A DNA stretch of 64,000 nucleotides from DATFQI01 sp963816955 (GCA_963816955.1 CAWFME010000009.1:142616-206615), one strand, 5' to 3'. Counted from the stretch's first letter, positions 27,387 through 36,359 are shown. Numbers and translations are program-made. The notes: generated by a model not told the origin, from the letters alone.

Positions 27387-28379
27387 TCAGAAGCCGCCGG
27401 CGGTGCCGAGCGCGGCGCGCGCGGTCTTCGCCCGGAGGGCTTTGAAGGCGCGCTGGCCGATCTTGCGCACGGTGCCCGACTTGGCGTCGTAGCGGTAGCG
27501 CAGCGGGCCCACGGCGGCCTGACGGGCGCGCAGCACGCTGCGGCCGGCCTTGGACGTCTTGGCGCGGGACTTGACGGCCGCGGCCGCGTCGTCCGTCTTG
27601 CTCGTCTTGATCTTGAGCAGGTCGAGCTGGTACTGCGAGCCGACGTTGCCCTCCTCGTCGGTGACGTCGAGGAACTCGGTGTCGCCGGGACGCATGTGCA
27701 GCGTCTCGCAGTTGGCCGGGCTCGGCTTGCAGACCGCGTCGCCCTGGGCCACGACGCCCTCGTCGACCATGAAGACGGCCGTCTTGCCGCCCTTGCCCGG
27801 GCCGAGGTAGACGAGCACGGGCTCGTCCGCCGAGGGCAGGGCCTGCAGGCGCGGCACGTTCATCCGGTCGAGCGCGTCCGCCTCGGAGTCGCCGAAGCGC
27901 ACGGTCAGCGAGTACAGCTCGTACGTGGGCTTGGGCTGCGCCGGGGCGACGGGCATGCCGGGCACGCCGATCGGGCCGCCGGTCGCCGGCGGGACCGTGG
28001 GCGTGCCGACGTCGGCCGGCTTGCCGCCCGTGTCGCCGATCGTGTTGAGGGGCGCGCCACCGCCGGACGCGGAGTCCGGGGTCGGCGTCGCCGTGGCCTC
28101 GGGCTCGGGGGCGGGCTCGAACGGGTTCTTGCTCGCGCCGAGCACGCGCCGGCGCTGCTTGGGCGTGCTGCCGTCCCCGGCGAGGGCCACCACCGGGTCC
28201 GACATGTCGTCGGCGGTGAGGCTCTTGTCGGCGGAAGGCGTGGCGGGCGCCGGCGCGACCGGCGCCGGGTCCTTGGCGAGGACGAACGGGATCGCGGCGA
28301 GCGCGGCCACGAGCAGGATCGCCACGGGCAGCAGACGTCGCTGCACGAGGCTGCTCCAGACGTTCTCGAGGGGCTTCAT
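27387..28379 (-). CDS. PilP-position pilus assembly protein, unrecognised family
   Basis: 330 aa. A short cytoplasmic N-terminus (MKPLENVWSSLVQRR) and one membrane helix (LLPVAILLVAALAAIPFVLA) precede a 100-residue Pro/Ala/Thr-rich linker. A globular domain of about 170 residues follows, starting TYELYSLTVRFG and containing VYLGPGKGGKTAVFMVDEG and two Cys (CKPSPANC). By position after pilM-N-O it corresponds to PilP, but it lacks the lipobox and resembles PilP only in architecture. A cell without an outer membrane would need no PilQ contact. The ATG overlaps the pilO stop. Confidence 0.65.
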   Translation of the reverse strand: MKPLENVWSSLVQRRLLPVAILLVAALAAIPFVLAKDPAPVAPAPATPSADKSLTADDMSDPVVALAGDGSTPKQRRRVLGASKNPFEPAPEPEATATPTPDSASGGGAPLNTIGDTGGKPADVGTPTVPPATGGPIGVPGMPVAPAQPKPTYELYSLTVRFGDSEADALDRMNVPRLQALPSADEPVLVYLGPGKGGKTAVFMVDEGVVAQGDAVCKPSPANCETLHMRPGDTEFLDVTDEEGNVGSQYQLDLLKIKTSKTDDAAAAVKSRAKTSKAGRSVLRARQAAVGPLRYRYDAKSGTVRKIGQRAFKALRAKTARAALGTAGGF

Positions 28380-29128
28380 CGGGTGGCTCCGGTGACGGTC
28401 GCGGGGGTGGTCGGGACGGCGGGGTCGGCCGGAGCCGGGGTCGCCGCAGGGGTCGCGGCGGCCGGACCCTGGGCGGTCGCGCCCGCGGTCAGGCCCTGCG
28501 TCTCGGGCACCAGGTAGGAGCTGGCGCCGATCTGCGCACGGATGTTCGGGAAGCCCTCCGCGTCGACCTGGAGGTCGACCGTCTCCAGCCGCAGCAGGCG
28601 GCCGGTGACCTTGAGCTGCTCGTTGCGCAGCGACACGAAGCGCTCCATGCGGGCGAAGAACTGCGACAGGTTGGCGTAGGTCCCGCGGAAGGAGAAGCTG
28701 AACGGCAGCGCCGAGAAGCCGGCGGGGCCGACGGCCACCGCGCCCGGAGCCAGCGGCGCAGCGTCGCCCGCCGCGTCCGAAGCGGCCGCCGAGGCGCTCG
28801 CGCCGCCGATCGACACCGTGCGGAAGTCGACGTTGGTGCCGCCGGCCTCCGCGTCGATCTGCACGAGCAGCGAGCGGACGTCGTCGTCGTCCGGCACGGC
28901 CTTGCCGAGCCGCACCACGGACGCGTAGTTCTTGCCGTAGTTGGCCTTGGAGGACTGGTAGCTCGCCAGCGTCTGCTCGGCCGTCTTGACCTCGGCCTGC
29001 TTGGTGGCGATCTTCGTCTCCAGGGCCGCCGCCTCCTCGCGCTTGGGCGAGAGGGCGAGGAACCAGAAGGCGGCGGTGGCCGCCGCGGCCGCGACGACCG
29101 CGATCAGGAGCGTCTTATTGTTGGTCAC
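28376..29128 (-). CDS. pilO: Type IV pilus inner membrane platform protein PilO
   Basis: 250 aa. One N-terminal helix (LLIAVVAAAAATAAFWFLAL) and a coiled coil (KREEAAALETKIATKQAEVKTAE) come first. A ferredoxin-like domain follows, ending GRLLRLETVDLQVDAEGFPNIRAQIGASSYL. This is the PilO/GspM architecture that pairs with PilN to link the cytoplasmic PilM ring to the pilus. The C-terminal 35 residues are Ala/Pro/Thr-rich. It follows pilN after 5 bp and overlaps the pilP-like gene. Confidence 0.85.
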   Translation of the reverse strand: MTNNKTLLIAVVAAAAATAAFWFLALSPKREEAAALETKIATKQAEVKTAEQTLASYQSSKANYGKNYASVVRLGKAVPDDDDVRSLLVQIDAEAGGTNVDFRTVSIGGASASAAASDAAGDAAPLAPGAVAVGPAGFSALPFSFSFRGTYANLSQFFARMERFVSLRNEQLKVTGRLLRLETVDLQVDAEGFPNIRAQIGASSYLVPETQGLTAGATAQGPAAATPAATPAPADPAVPTTPATVTGATR

Positions 29129-29133
29129 GGTCT

Positions 29134-29985
29134 TTAGGGGGTGGTCGTGGGGGCGGGCGTGGGCGTGGCGGCCGGGGCCGACGTGGTCGTCGAGCCTGCG
29201 GGAGCCGGGGTTGCGCCCGCCGCCGGGGTGGCGGTCGGGGTGGCGCCGGGAGCGGGGGTCGCCGCCGCGGCCGGGGCCGCGCCGGTCGGGGCGGTGCTCG
29301 CGGAGGCGGCGCCCTCGAAGAAGACGACCATCTCGAAGGCCGGCACGTCGGACTTGCCGCAGTAGCCGGTCGAGTTCGGAGCCGTGCGCTCGCCGCCGCC
29401 CGTGCCGCCCGCAGTGGCCTCCTTGTCGGACTTGGCCAGCGAGACGCGGGTGACGCCGTCGATGTTGCGCAGTCGCGCCATCAGCTCGGCGACCTTGGTC
29501 TGGGAGTAGGTGCAGCCGACCACGGTGATCGCCGGCGCGGTGATCGCGCCGCGGATGCTGCTGCCGCCGGTGGCGGCCGTCGCGGACCCGAGATCGCCCT
29601 TGAGCGTGGCGATCGTCACGTCGCTCGGGACGGCGCGGGAGAGGTCGCGCAGCGCCTGCTCCCAGTCGAAGCGGGAGTTGGCGAGGTCCTTGACGGTCTG
29701 CACGCGGGCGTTGGCGACCGACTCGAAGTCCGCGTAGGGCTTGAGCTGGTTCACCTGCTTCGTGACGGCCGCCGACTTGGCGGTCGCCGCGGCCAGCTCG
29801 GCCTTGCGGTCCTTGACCGTGTTGCCGGCCAGGACGTAGGCGGCCAGCGCCAGCACGGCGAAGGCGAGGACACCGAGCACGACGAACGCGCCGGCTCCGG
29901 AGTTCTCGACCCCGGTGGGGACCGCGGGGGCGGGTCCCTTGGGACCGCTCTGCAGGTCGGGCGGAAGCAGGTTGACAGCTCTCAT
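29134..29985 (-). CDS. pilN: Type IV pilus assembly protein PilN
   Basis: 283 aa. The N-terminus MRAVNLLPPDLQ is the conserved PilN segment that binds the PilM groove (INLLP motif). A membrane helix at about 32-55 is followed by a coiled coil (KDRKAELAAATAKSAAVTKQ). The ferredoxin-like domain includes VTIATLKGDL and VAELMARLRNIDGVTRVSL. The C-terminus is a 60-residue Ala/Pro/Thr tail of unknown use. ATG 29985 stands 10 bp after the sigma-28-type -10. The gene opens the pilN-pilO-pilP-like transcription unit. Confidence 0.88.
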   Translation of the reverse strand: MRAVNLLPPDLQSGPKGPAPAVPTGVENSGAGAFVVLGVLAFAVLALAAYVLAGNTVKDRKAELAAATAKSAAVTKQVNQLKPYADFESVANARVQTVKDLANSRFDWEQALRDLSRAVPSDVTIATLKGDLGSATAATGGSSIRGAITAPAITVVGCTYSQTKVAELMARLRNIDGVTRVSLAKSDKEATAGGTGGGERTAPNSTGYCGKSDVPAFEMVVFFEGAASASTAPTGAAPAAAATPAPGATPTATPAAGATPAPAGSTTTSAPAATPTPAPTTTP

Positions 29986-29995
29986 CTCGCTTGGC

Positions 29996-30023
29996 TTATC
30001 GGCACCCCCTTAGACCGCCTTGA
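29996..30023 (-). promoter_or_regulatory. Sigma-28 (FliA/WhiG)-type promoter of pilNO
   Basis: Minus strand: TCAAG (30019-30023), 15 bp, GCCGATAA (29996-30003). The -10 is identical to the classical FliA/WhiG consensus. The gap to ATG 29985 is 10 bp, hence a leaderless or nearly leaderless mRNA. Confidence 0.85.
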
Positions 30024-30081
30024 GGCTCACGGGTGGGGTGAGCACCCCACGTGCGCCCGGCTCCGCGCTGGAGCGCGGTTT

Positions 30082-30843
30082 CTAGAGGAAGGAGTCGGCG
30101 TACCAGTCGACGAGCGCGTCGCCTGCGAACAGCCCGACGACGCCGCCGAGGGCGAGCCAGGGGCCGAACGGGATGCCCGCCTTGCGGCCGTCCTTGACGC
30201 CCATGCGGGCGATCACGAGGCCTCCGACGAGCGCGCCGGCGATGAACGCGACGAACATCGCGGGCGCGACCGCGCGCCCGAGGTAGATGCCCAGGACGAA
30301 CGCGAGCTTGACGTCCCCCATCCCCATCCCTCTCGGGTAGAAGAACCACGCGAGGAACAGGAAGCCGCCGGCGGCGGCCGAGGCGATCAGGTGCTCGACG
30401 ATCGAGTCCGTGTCGAGCACGGCGATCAGCACGACGCCCAGCACGAAGCCCGGGTAGGTGATCTTGTTCGGGATCAGGTGGTGATCGAGGTCGATCAGCG
30501 TCACCGGCACCAGCAGGAGCACCAGGACGATGCCGATGACGGCGTCCTCGTCGGCGCCCTTGGCGATCACCACCAGGGCGCACAGCAGCGCCGTCCCCGC
30601 CTCCACGAGCGGGTAGCGGACGGAGATCGGCTCCTTGCAGCTGCGGCAGCGCCCGCGCAGCAGCAGCCACGAGAGCACGGGGATGTTGTCGTAGGGCTTG
30701 ACCGGCGCCCCGCAGTTGGGGCAGTGCGACGGCGGGTGCGAGAGCGACTCGCCGCGCGGCAGCCGGTAGGCGACGACGTTGAGGAAGGACCCGACGATCG
30801 CGCCGAGGACCCCGGCGAGCACGGCTCCTGCTGCGGTCGTCAT
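30082..30843 (-). CDS. pilD: Prepilin peptidase PilD
   Basis: 253 aa, full length. The cytoplasmic zinc loop has Cys-41/44 (CPNCG) and Cys-66/69 (CRSC). The catalytic aspartates of the TFPP family are Asp-118 (LIDLDHHLIPN) and Asp-177 (GMGDVKL). Seven or eight membrane helices complete it. It cleaves and N-methylates the pilins encoded at 34-37 kb. Its ATG follows the pilM stop by 72 bp containing a hairpin. No sigma-28-type promoter is visible, so expression may come through from pilM. Confidence 0.93.
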   Translation of the reverse strand: MTTAAGAVLAGVLGAIVGSFLNVVAYRLPRGESLSHPPSHCPNCGAPVKPYDNIPVLSWLLLRGRCRSCKEPISVRYPLVEAGTALLCALVVIAKGADEDAVIGIVLVLLLVPVTLIDLDHHLIPNKITYPGFVLGVVLIAVLDTDSIVEHLIASAAAGGFLFLAWFFYPRGMGMGDVKLAFVLGIYLGRAVAPAMFVAFIAGALVGGLVIARMGVKDGRKAGIPFGPWLALGGVVGLFAGDALVDWYADSFL

Positions 30844-30877
30844 CGTCGACTCAGTTCCACGGCACTGCCCGCTCCCC

Positions 30878-30900
30878 TGCCGCGGCTCGGCGCCGCGGCA
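30878..30900. terminator. GC hairpin between pilM and pilD
   Basis: TGCCGCGG, 7-nt loop, CCGCGGCA, in the 72-bp pilM-pilD gap. There is no T-tract, so it may only attenuate or stabilise the message. Confidence 0.35.
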
Positions 30901-30915
30901 CGGGAGAGCGAAGGG

Positions 30916-31963
30916 CTAGACGCGGTCGTCGAACGCCAGGCCCGCGGCGACCGCGAGCCGGGCCGGGTCGGCCTCGTCGTCGCCGTCGACGTCCACGAGC
31001 GCCGGCTCGACGGGCAGCTTGAGCTGCTCCGAGAGCTTGTCCGCAAAGCCGGGAATGGCGAGCACGGGGCCCGTCAGCATGGCCCGCTCGACGTTCTCGG
31101 CGCCTTCCTGCATGCGGTAGAAGTTCAGCGAGTTGCGCACGGTGTCGGCGAGCTGGTGCACGCCCTCCTCGAGCGCGGCGCGGGTCGCCCCGATGAGCTC
31201 GGCGTCACCCTCGACGTCCTCGATCGGCGTGAGCAGCCCGACGTGCTGCATCCACTGGCGGGCGTGCTCCTGGGTGAGGGCGCGGCGCTCGGACAGCGTG
31301 TGCACGACGGCGTCGAGCCCGCCGGCGGCCGCGCGGGTGAAGAGGCACCCCGAGCCGTTGGCGACCGCGACGTTCGTGAGGCCGGCGACGTTGATGTAGA
31401 GGATGCGCGTGCTCGGAGGCACGCGGCGCCAGGGCGCGGACCATGCCGAAGGCGGCGAGGTCGATGCCCTCGAGCTCCAGCCCGGCCTCGCGGGTGGCGG
31501 AGACGAGCCGCTCGATCATCTCGCGGCGCACCGCGACGATCACGACGCGCGAGCGCGGGCCCGCCTGCGTGTCGACCACGCCGAGCGACTGGAAGTCGAC
31601 GACGGCCTCTTCCATCGGCATCGGGATGTGGTCGGGCGCCTCCTGGTGGACCGCGGCGGCGAGGCCCTTGGGGTCCTCGATCACCGGCAGGTCCAGCGAG
31701 CGCACGACGATCCGCTGGTTGGCGATGCCCAGGCGCACGCGGCGCGGCAGGTCGTTGGCCTCGAAGAGGTCGCGCAGCGCCTCGGCGAGGGCGGCGGGGT
31801 CGGAGGCCTCGCCGTCGCGGAGGACGCCGGGCCGCAGCGTGGCGACCGCGCTCCGCTTGACGGACACGCTGCCGTTGACGTGCACTTCGGCGGCGGCGAT
31901 GTGGCTGGGGTCGAGGTCGAGCCCGACGACGATGGCGGCTGAGCGCTGCTTCTTCTTGAACAC
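30916..31963 (-). CDS. pilM: Type IV pilus assembly ATPase-fold protein PilM (one frameshift)
   Basis: About 349 aa, actin-like fold. The N-terminus reads FKKKQRSAAIVVGLDLDPSHIAAAEV, followed by the SHS2-type domain (RVRLGIANQRIVVRSLDLP). After a single extra base near 31421 it continues RILYINVAGLTNVAVANG and ends ARLAVAAGLAFDD, the typical PilM close. PilM forms the cytoplasmic ring that binds the PilN N-terminus. The start is GTG 31963, 8 bp after the sigma-28-type -10. An AGGAG overlaps that -10 and so would be outside the mRNA. Confidence 0.88.
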
Positions 31964-31971
31964 GATCTCTC

Positions 31972-31999
31972 CTATCGGCAGGACGCCGAGGGTTCTTGA
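31972..31999 (-). promoter_or_regulatory. Sigma-28 (FliA/WhiG)-type promoter of pilM
   Basis: Minus strand: TCAAG (31995-31999), 15 bp, GCCGATAG (31972-31979), then 8 bp to GTG 31963. Confidence 0.85.
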
Positions 32000-32007
32000 A
32001 AGGGGCG

Positions 32008-33333
32008 TCAGGTCCCGGCTTTGAGCTCGCGCCAGGTGTTCTGCACCAGGCCGACCGTGCCGTAAGAGGTGACGGAGTTGAAGACGTTCGCGTCGAACTT
32101 CATGTTCAGCGAGTTCGAGCCGACGAGCACGCACCCGTCGCCGTCGATCACGAGCGCGCCGAGGATGCCGGCGCCGCCGCCGCTCTCGTAGACCCAGCCG
32201 TTCGGGCAACCGCCGCTCTTGGCCACGAAGCCGTTGGTGCACTCGCCGTCGGAGTTGTTGACCACGTAGGCGATGCCGTAGAAGGTGTAGTTGCCCGTGA
32301 AGCGCAGGGTGCCGCAGTGCCAGATCAGCAGGCCCGGCTTGGTCGTCGGGTTGATGCAGTTCGTCGACAGGTCGGAGGGCACCACGCAGGGCGTCGAGAA
32401 CGGCCCGATGTTGTTGGCGTACGAGGTGCTGCAGTTCTCGACCCACACGACCGGGCCCGTCAGCTCCGCCGCGCTCGTCGGGCACCCCGAGAAATAGGTG
32501 CCGTCCGTCTGCGCGCGGGCCTTGAAGCGCTTGAGCTGCGCGGGCGTCATGAAGTTCGGCTGCGTGGGCGTGGACTGCGGCGCGGGCGTGAGCTGCCCCT
32601 TGTTGGCCTCGTAGCTCATGCACGCGTCGCTGGTGAGCGGCGTGCAGCGCACGATCACCGAGCTGCCCGTGCCGTCGAGCATCAGCTTGTTGCCGTTGTT
32701 CGTCACGTCCAGCGCGCCGGCCACGACGCCGGCCTGCGGAACGCTCTCGCGCAGCTGCTCGAGCTTGAGGCGCGCGACGATGTTGCGCTGGCGTCCGCGG
32801 ACCGTGGCCTTCGCCTGGACCCACAGCTGGCGATCCTGGTTGAAGTCGTACCGGCACGGGCCCGGGCACGTCACCGTGCCCTCGGTCAGCGGCCCGTCGG
32901 CGTACTGCGCGTCGAAGGCCGCCTTGAGCGGGCCGTAGTTGTCGCGCACGGACGTCTTCCAGTTGACGTTGGCGCCGAAGTCGACCGTGGTGAGCTGCGC
33001 CACGGCCTTGTTCGCGGAGCTCGCCTTGTCCAGCGTGTCGCGATCGGGGCAGTAGAGCGTCGTCGCCGTCACCCCCGCCGTGGAGGCGCAGTCGCCGCCG
33101 AGCGGCTTGGTCGGGTTGGGCCAGTTCCTGGTGAGCGCGAAGCCCTGCGCGTACAGCGCGGCCTCGGCGAGGGAGAGCGCCGACTCGCGCTCGCGCGACT
33201 CGCGCGAGCGCTTCTGGCCGGTGTCCACGAACGCGTACGACGCGAGGCCGACCGAGAGCATGATGGCCATCAGCACGATGGCGCTGATGAGGACCCAGCC
33301 GTCCTCGCGCTGGATGGGGGTGCGTCGGGTCAT
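32008..33333 (-). CDS. PilX-like pilus-associated protein
   Basis: 441 aa. The N-terminus MTRRTPIQREDGWVLISAIVLMAIML resembles PilX, with a hydrophobic helix but no Glu at position 5, followed by SRESRERESALSLAEAALYAQGF. The exported part contains many paired Cys (CTPLTSDAC, CPTSAAEL, CSTSYANN, CGTLRFTG) and a beta-rich C-terminus (GNYTFYGIAYVVNNSD, GALVIDGDGCVLVGSN). This C-terminus resembles the polymer-forming part of pilus-associated proteins. Being larger than classical PilX it may combine PilX and PilY-like roles at the tip. ATG 33333 overlaps the pilW-like stop. Confidence 0.75.
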   Translation of the reverse strand: MTRRTPIQREDGWVLISAIVLMAIMLSVGLASYAFVDTGQKRSRESRERESALSLAEAALYAQGFALTRNWPNPTKPLGGDCASTAGVTATTLYCPDRDTLDKASSANKAVAQLTTVDFGANVNWKTSVRDNYGPLKAAFDAQYADGPLTEGTVTCPGPCRYDFNQDRQLWVQAKATVRGRQRNIVARLKLEQLRESVPQAGVVAGALDVTNNGNKLMLDGTGSSVIVRCTPLTSDACMSYEANKGQLTPAPQSTPTQPNFMTPAQLKRFKARAQTDGTYFSGCPTSAAELTGPVVWVENCSTSYANNIGPFSTPCVVPSDLSTNCINPTTKPGLLIWHCGTLRFTGNYTFYGIAYVVNNSDGECTNGFVAKSGGCPNGWVYESGGGAGILGALVIDGDGCVLVGSNSLNMKFDANVFNSVTSYGTVGLVQNTWRELKAGT

Positions 33334-34316
33334 GGGATCGTCACTGACTTCGTCGTCGTGTGGTAGAGGCAGCCCGGGTCGCGGACCACGAGCTGGATGT
33401 TCATCGGGGAGGTCACGCCGGCCGGCACCGAGTAGCGGTACGTGGTGCCCTGGCCGAGGTAGATCAGCGTGGTGCCGTTCGCCTTCTGCTTGATCTCCTG
33501 CGCGCACGCCTCCTCCGGCGTCAGCGTGATCGTGCCGTTGCCGCGGAACCAGTCGTAGGCGAGCGTGCGTCCCTCGGGGTCGGCCGAGGCGGAGCCGTTG
33601 AGGATCACGGTGCGCGTCGCCGCGGCCGTGGCGGTGAAGTCCGCGACCGGCTGCTCGTTCTGGTTGCGCAGGAAGATGCCCGAGACGACGCGCAGCTCTG
33701 CGGGCGTCTTGCCGGGGTTGGGATCGACCCAGAGCTCGGCGTTGATCGTCCGGATGCGCGTGTGGTCGGCCGCGGTCGCGGGGCAGCCGGGCGATGCGCC
33801 CGTGCCGCACGAGTAGGCGAACACGCGCCGGTCGAGGCCGTCGCGGCGGTTGGTGACCTGATCGGCGACGACTCGGCTGGTCACCCAGCCCGAGCCGGGG
33901 CAGCTGCTCATCATGCCGCTGGTCGGCGCGGCCGCCGTCGCGGTCTCGGACTCGTAGAGGCGCCCGCGCGAGGGGCTCGCTGCCGCGCCGCCGGCGCCGG
34001 TCGTGTCGAGGCAGTAGCGGACCCACTTGCGCGACGGGTCCGAGGTCTGGAAGACGAGGTCGAACGGCTGCGCCCGCGCGATCGTGGTGGTCTGCTGCGA
34101 GGGGTCCTGGTTGGCCAGGTTGCGCAGCTGGCGCGACGCGATGTCCATCGACTGGCGCGCGATCTGCGCGGAGTCGTTGAGCTGCTGCGTCTTCTTCTGC
34201 GTCCGGTAGTAGTTCGTGAACGAGGTCAGCGTCGCGCCGAGCAGCACGATCGCCAGCGACATGACCAGCATGACCTCGATGAGCGTGAAGCCACGCTCGG
34301 AGCTGCGCGCGCTCAC
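33330..34316 (-). CDS. PilW-like minor pseudopilin
   Basis: 328 aa. The prepilin site is SSERG/FTLIEVMLVMSLAIVLL with Glu at +5. The helix continues to YYRTQKKTQQLNDSAQIARQSMDIASRQLRNL, the PilW/PulJ pattern. The globular part has four or more Cys and ends with a PKD-like beta domain (ILNGSASADPEGRTLAYDW). Minor pilins of this set prime pilus assembly and may form the tip. GTG 34316 overlaps the pilV-like stop (GTGA), and the stop overlaps the pilX-like ATG. Confidence 0.8.
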   Translation of the reverse strand: MSARSSERGFTLIEVMLVMSLAIVLLGATLTSFTNYYRTQKKTQQLNDSAQIARQSMDIASRQLRNLANQDPSQQTTTIARAQPFDLVFQTSDPSRKWVRYCLDTTGAGGAAASPSRGRLYESETATAAAPTSGMMSSCPGSGWVTSRVVADQVTNRRDGLDRRVFAYSCGTGASPGCPATAADHTRIRTINAELWVDPNPGKTPAELRVVSGIFLRNQNEQPVADFTATAAATRTVILNGSASADPEGRTLAYDWFRGNGTITLTPEEACAQEIKQKANGTTLIYLGQGTTYRYSVPAGVTSPMNIQLVVRDPGCLYHTTTKSVTIP

Positions 34317-35860
34317 AGCCCCACCCACGGGAAGAGGTTGGAGCCCTGGGACTCGTTGAGCCCCGGGCCGACGGCCGTGACCACGTAGTTGACGGCTCCG
34401 GTGAGCGGCTGCGGGTCGGTCCAGCTCATGCCGTTGTCGGGCGTGAAGGTGTAGCGCTGGGCGCGCGTGCAGCAGCTGCTGCCCGAGAAGCGGTAGATGC
34501 GGAAGTACCGCACGCTCGCCTGGCTCGGGTGACTCCACGTCAGCTTCGGCAGCCCGGTCGAGAGGTCCGGCAGGACCAGGAGGCCGGTCGGGCGCGCCGG
34601 CTCGGTCGAGCTCGTCGTCACCGACTGCGCGTTGACCGACTGGCGGATCGCGCTCGAGCTGTTCGTGATGTCCTGGCGATCGAGCGCGACGACGCCGTAG
34701 TTGAGGTTCGAGGACGGCATCGAGGTGGAGGCCTGGCAGCTCGACTCCTCGACGCTGTTGGTCTCGCAGACCAGGGTGTCGTTGCCGTTGCCGACCGTGG
34801 TGTCGGGCCCGAGGTCGTAGACCCTGTAGCCGATGATGTCCCGCTCGGGGTTCGAGTTCCACTGGAACTCGATCCGGCTCTCGTTGAAGTTGCGACCGGC
34901 CTCGAAGCCCGTGACGGTGATCGGCAGGGAGCGGTTGAGCGGCAGCACCGCGGCGCGCGAGTCGCCGGCGATGCCGCGGTCGTCGAAGGCCTGGGCGGTC
35001 ACCGTGTAGGTGCCGTCGAGCACCGTGCTGACCGGGTTGTACTGCGCGGGCCAGGCGCCGGAGGCCGGCGGGACGACTCCTGCGGCCGGGCTGCCGAGCT
35101 GCCAGGTGGTGACCCATGTCGTGGGGCCGCCCGAGGAGTCGCCGGACCCGTTCGGCGAGCCGTCGCTGTTCCAGCGCACGGAGCCGGCGGTGGTCGTCGT
35201 CGTCGGGAACGTGGCGGCCGTGCCCGAGATCAGCTGGTTGACGTTGTCCGGCGGTGCATGGAACTTCGTGATGCGCGGGCCAAGGCCGCCGGACGGGTTG
35301 TTGATCAGGAAGATCTGCGTGATCGTGCGCGTCCCGCCGCCCTTGTCCCAGTCGAGCTTGACCGTCACCCGCCGGAAGTCGTCGGGCTGGGCGTCGGGCT
35401 CCAGTGTCCCGGCCGCAGCGGGCACGGGCGCCTGCGGCGTGCAGACGTTCTCGGGCGCCGTCGCGGCCACGTTGTCCTTCGGGTCGTCGAAGGTGCAGAC
35501 CTCTGCGGTGACCGTGTAGTCGATCCCGCGCCGGCTGATCTTCCAGGGATCGCCGGAGGTGCCGGACTTGGCCTGGAGGGCCGCCACGATGCCGGACGGC
35601 TTCAGCTGGTCGTAGTCGACCGCGCGCGCGTCCTCGAGCAGCTCACGGGCGAGGTTGGTCGCCCCCATGCGGGCGTTGTTGGTGACGCTCGTCCGGTTGG
35701 CGCCGTTGAGGAGCGTGAACGCCCCGGCCATGCCGACGACGATCACGAACGAAGCGACCATCAACTCGACCAGCGTGTAACCACGCTCGTCGGACATCGT
35801 GCGCCTGGTGGACCGCATGTCCAGGTGATCGGCCGCGCCCGCGGCGCGCTTGAGCCTCAT
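34313..35860 (-). CDS. PilV-like minor pilin with large fibronectin-like C-terminus
   Basis: 515 aa from ATG 35860. The prepilin site is MSDERG/YTLVELMVASFVIVVG after a 27-residue leader, or a shorter one if ATG 35818 or 35797 is used. The N-terminal 130 residues look like PilV. The rest is an extracellular stalk with fibronectin-III-like segments (TGFEAGRNFNESRIEFQWN, LPKLTWSHPSQASVRYFRIYR). That is far longer than ordinary minor pilins of about 150-200 aa, suggesting an adhesive tip. ATG 35860 is 6 bp after a CCCGATAT element, which favours the long leader. Confidence 0.78.
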   Translation of the reverse strand: MRLKRAAGAADHLDMRSTRRTMSDERGYTLVELMVASFVIVVGMAGAFTLLNGANRTSVTNNARMGATNLARELLEDARAVDYDQLKPSGIVAALQAKSGTSGDPWKISRRGIDYTVTAEVCTFDDPKDNVAATAPENVCTPQAPVPAAAGTLEPDAQPDDFRRVTVKLDWDKGGGTRTITQIFLINNPSGGLGPRITKFHAPPDNVNQLISGTAATFPTTTTTAGSVRWNSDGSPNGSGDSSGGPTTWVTTWQLGSPAAGVVPPASGAWPAQYNPVSTVLDGTYTVTAQAFDDRGIAGDSRAAVLPLNRSLPITVTGFEAGRNFNESRIEFQWNSNPERDIIGYRVYDLGPDTTVGNGNDTLVCETNSVEESSCQASTSMPSSNLNYGVVALDRQDITNSSSAIRQSVNAQSVTTSSTEPARPTGLLVLPDLSTGLPKLTWSHPSQASVRYFRIYRFSGSSCCTRAQRYTFTPDNGMSWTDPQPLTGAVNYVVTAVGPGLNESQGSNLFPWVGL

Positions 35861-35866
35861 CGACGT

Positions 35867-35894
35867 ATATCGGGTCGCGACCGGAGGGCTACCA
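35867..35894 (-). promoter_or_regulatory. Possible sigma-28-type promoter of the minor pilin operon
   Basis: Minus strand: CCCGATAT (35867-35874), 6 bp before ATG 35860, at the same place as the other sigma-28-type -10s. The -35 region (TGGTA at 35890-35894) matches poorly, so the site is weaker evidence. It overlaps the end of the second pilin gene. Confidence 0.45.
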
Positions 35895-36359
35895 GTTGCC
35901 GTCGGCAGGGCAGCCGCCCTTGCCGCGGACCACGCAGTCGTGGTCGGGCCCGGTCGCCTGCTCGTACGTGATCGTGTACGTGTGGTTCGTGGCCCCGGTC
36001 TCGCCCTTGGAGATGGCGGTGATCGTGTAGCCCGTCGCGCTCTCGGCGGTGATCAGCACGTTGCCGGCGCCGGCGGCGACGGGGAGCCCGGTCTCGGCCG
36101 ACGTCAGGCGAGCGGTGCAGCCGAGGTAGCCGTCGACCTCCTCGTAGCACGCGGCGATCTGGGAGACCATGTTGCGGGCGTTGCTCTTCGCGCGCGAGTC
36201 CTGGCCCTTGAGCTGCTGACTCAGGAAGGTGGGCAGCGCGATCGCGGCCAGGATCCCGATGATCAGGATCACGACCAGCAGCTCGATCAGCGTGAAGCCG
36301 GTCTCGCCGCCTGCCCGGGCGCGACCGACGCGGGCGTTCCGTGTCCACGTCGTAGTCAT
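35889..36359 (-). CDS. pilA2: Type IV pilin, second copy
   Basis: 156 aa; prepilin leader of 21 residues, then G/FTLIELLVVILIIGILAAIALP with Glu at +5. The mature 135 residues carry KGQDSRAKSNARNMVSQ and two cysteine pairs, CYEEVDGYLGC and CVVRGKGGC, ending ADGNW. The tail and cysteine pattern is shared with the major pilin, indicating duplication. It lies 30 bp after the terminator of the first pilin gene with TAGGAG before the ATG. It should therefore be expressed by readthrough at a lower level. Confidence 0.88.
   Translation of the reverse strand: MTTTWTRNARVGRARAGGETGFTLIELLVVILIIGILAAIALPTFLSQQLKGQDSRAKSNARNMVSQIAACYEEVDGYLGCTARLTSAETGLPVAAGAGNVLITAESATGYTITAISKGETGATNHTYTITYEQATGPDHDCVVRGKGGCPADGNW

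Noticed and set aside
29141..29365. Plus-strand Gly/Val/Ala frame opposite pilN
   Set aside because: It is the antisense of the Ala/Pro/Thr tail of PilN, without features of its own.
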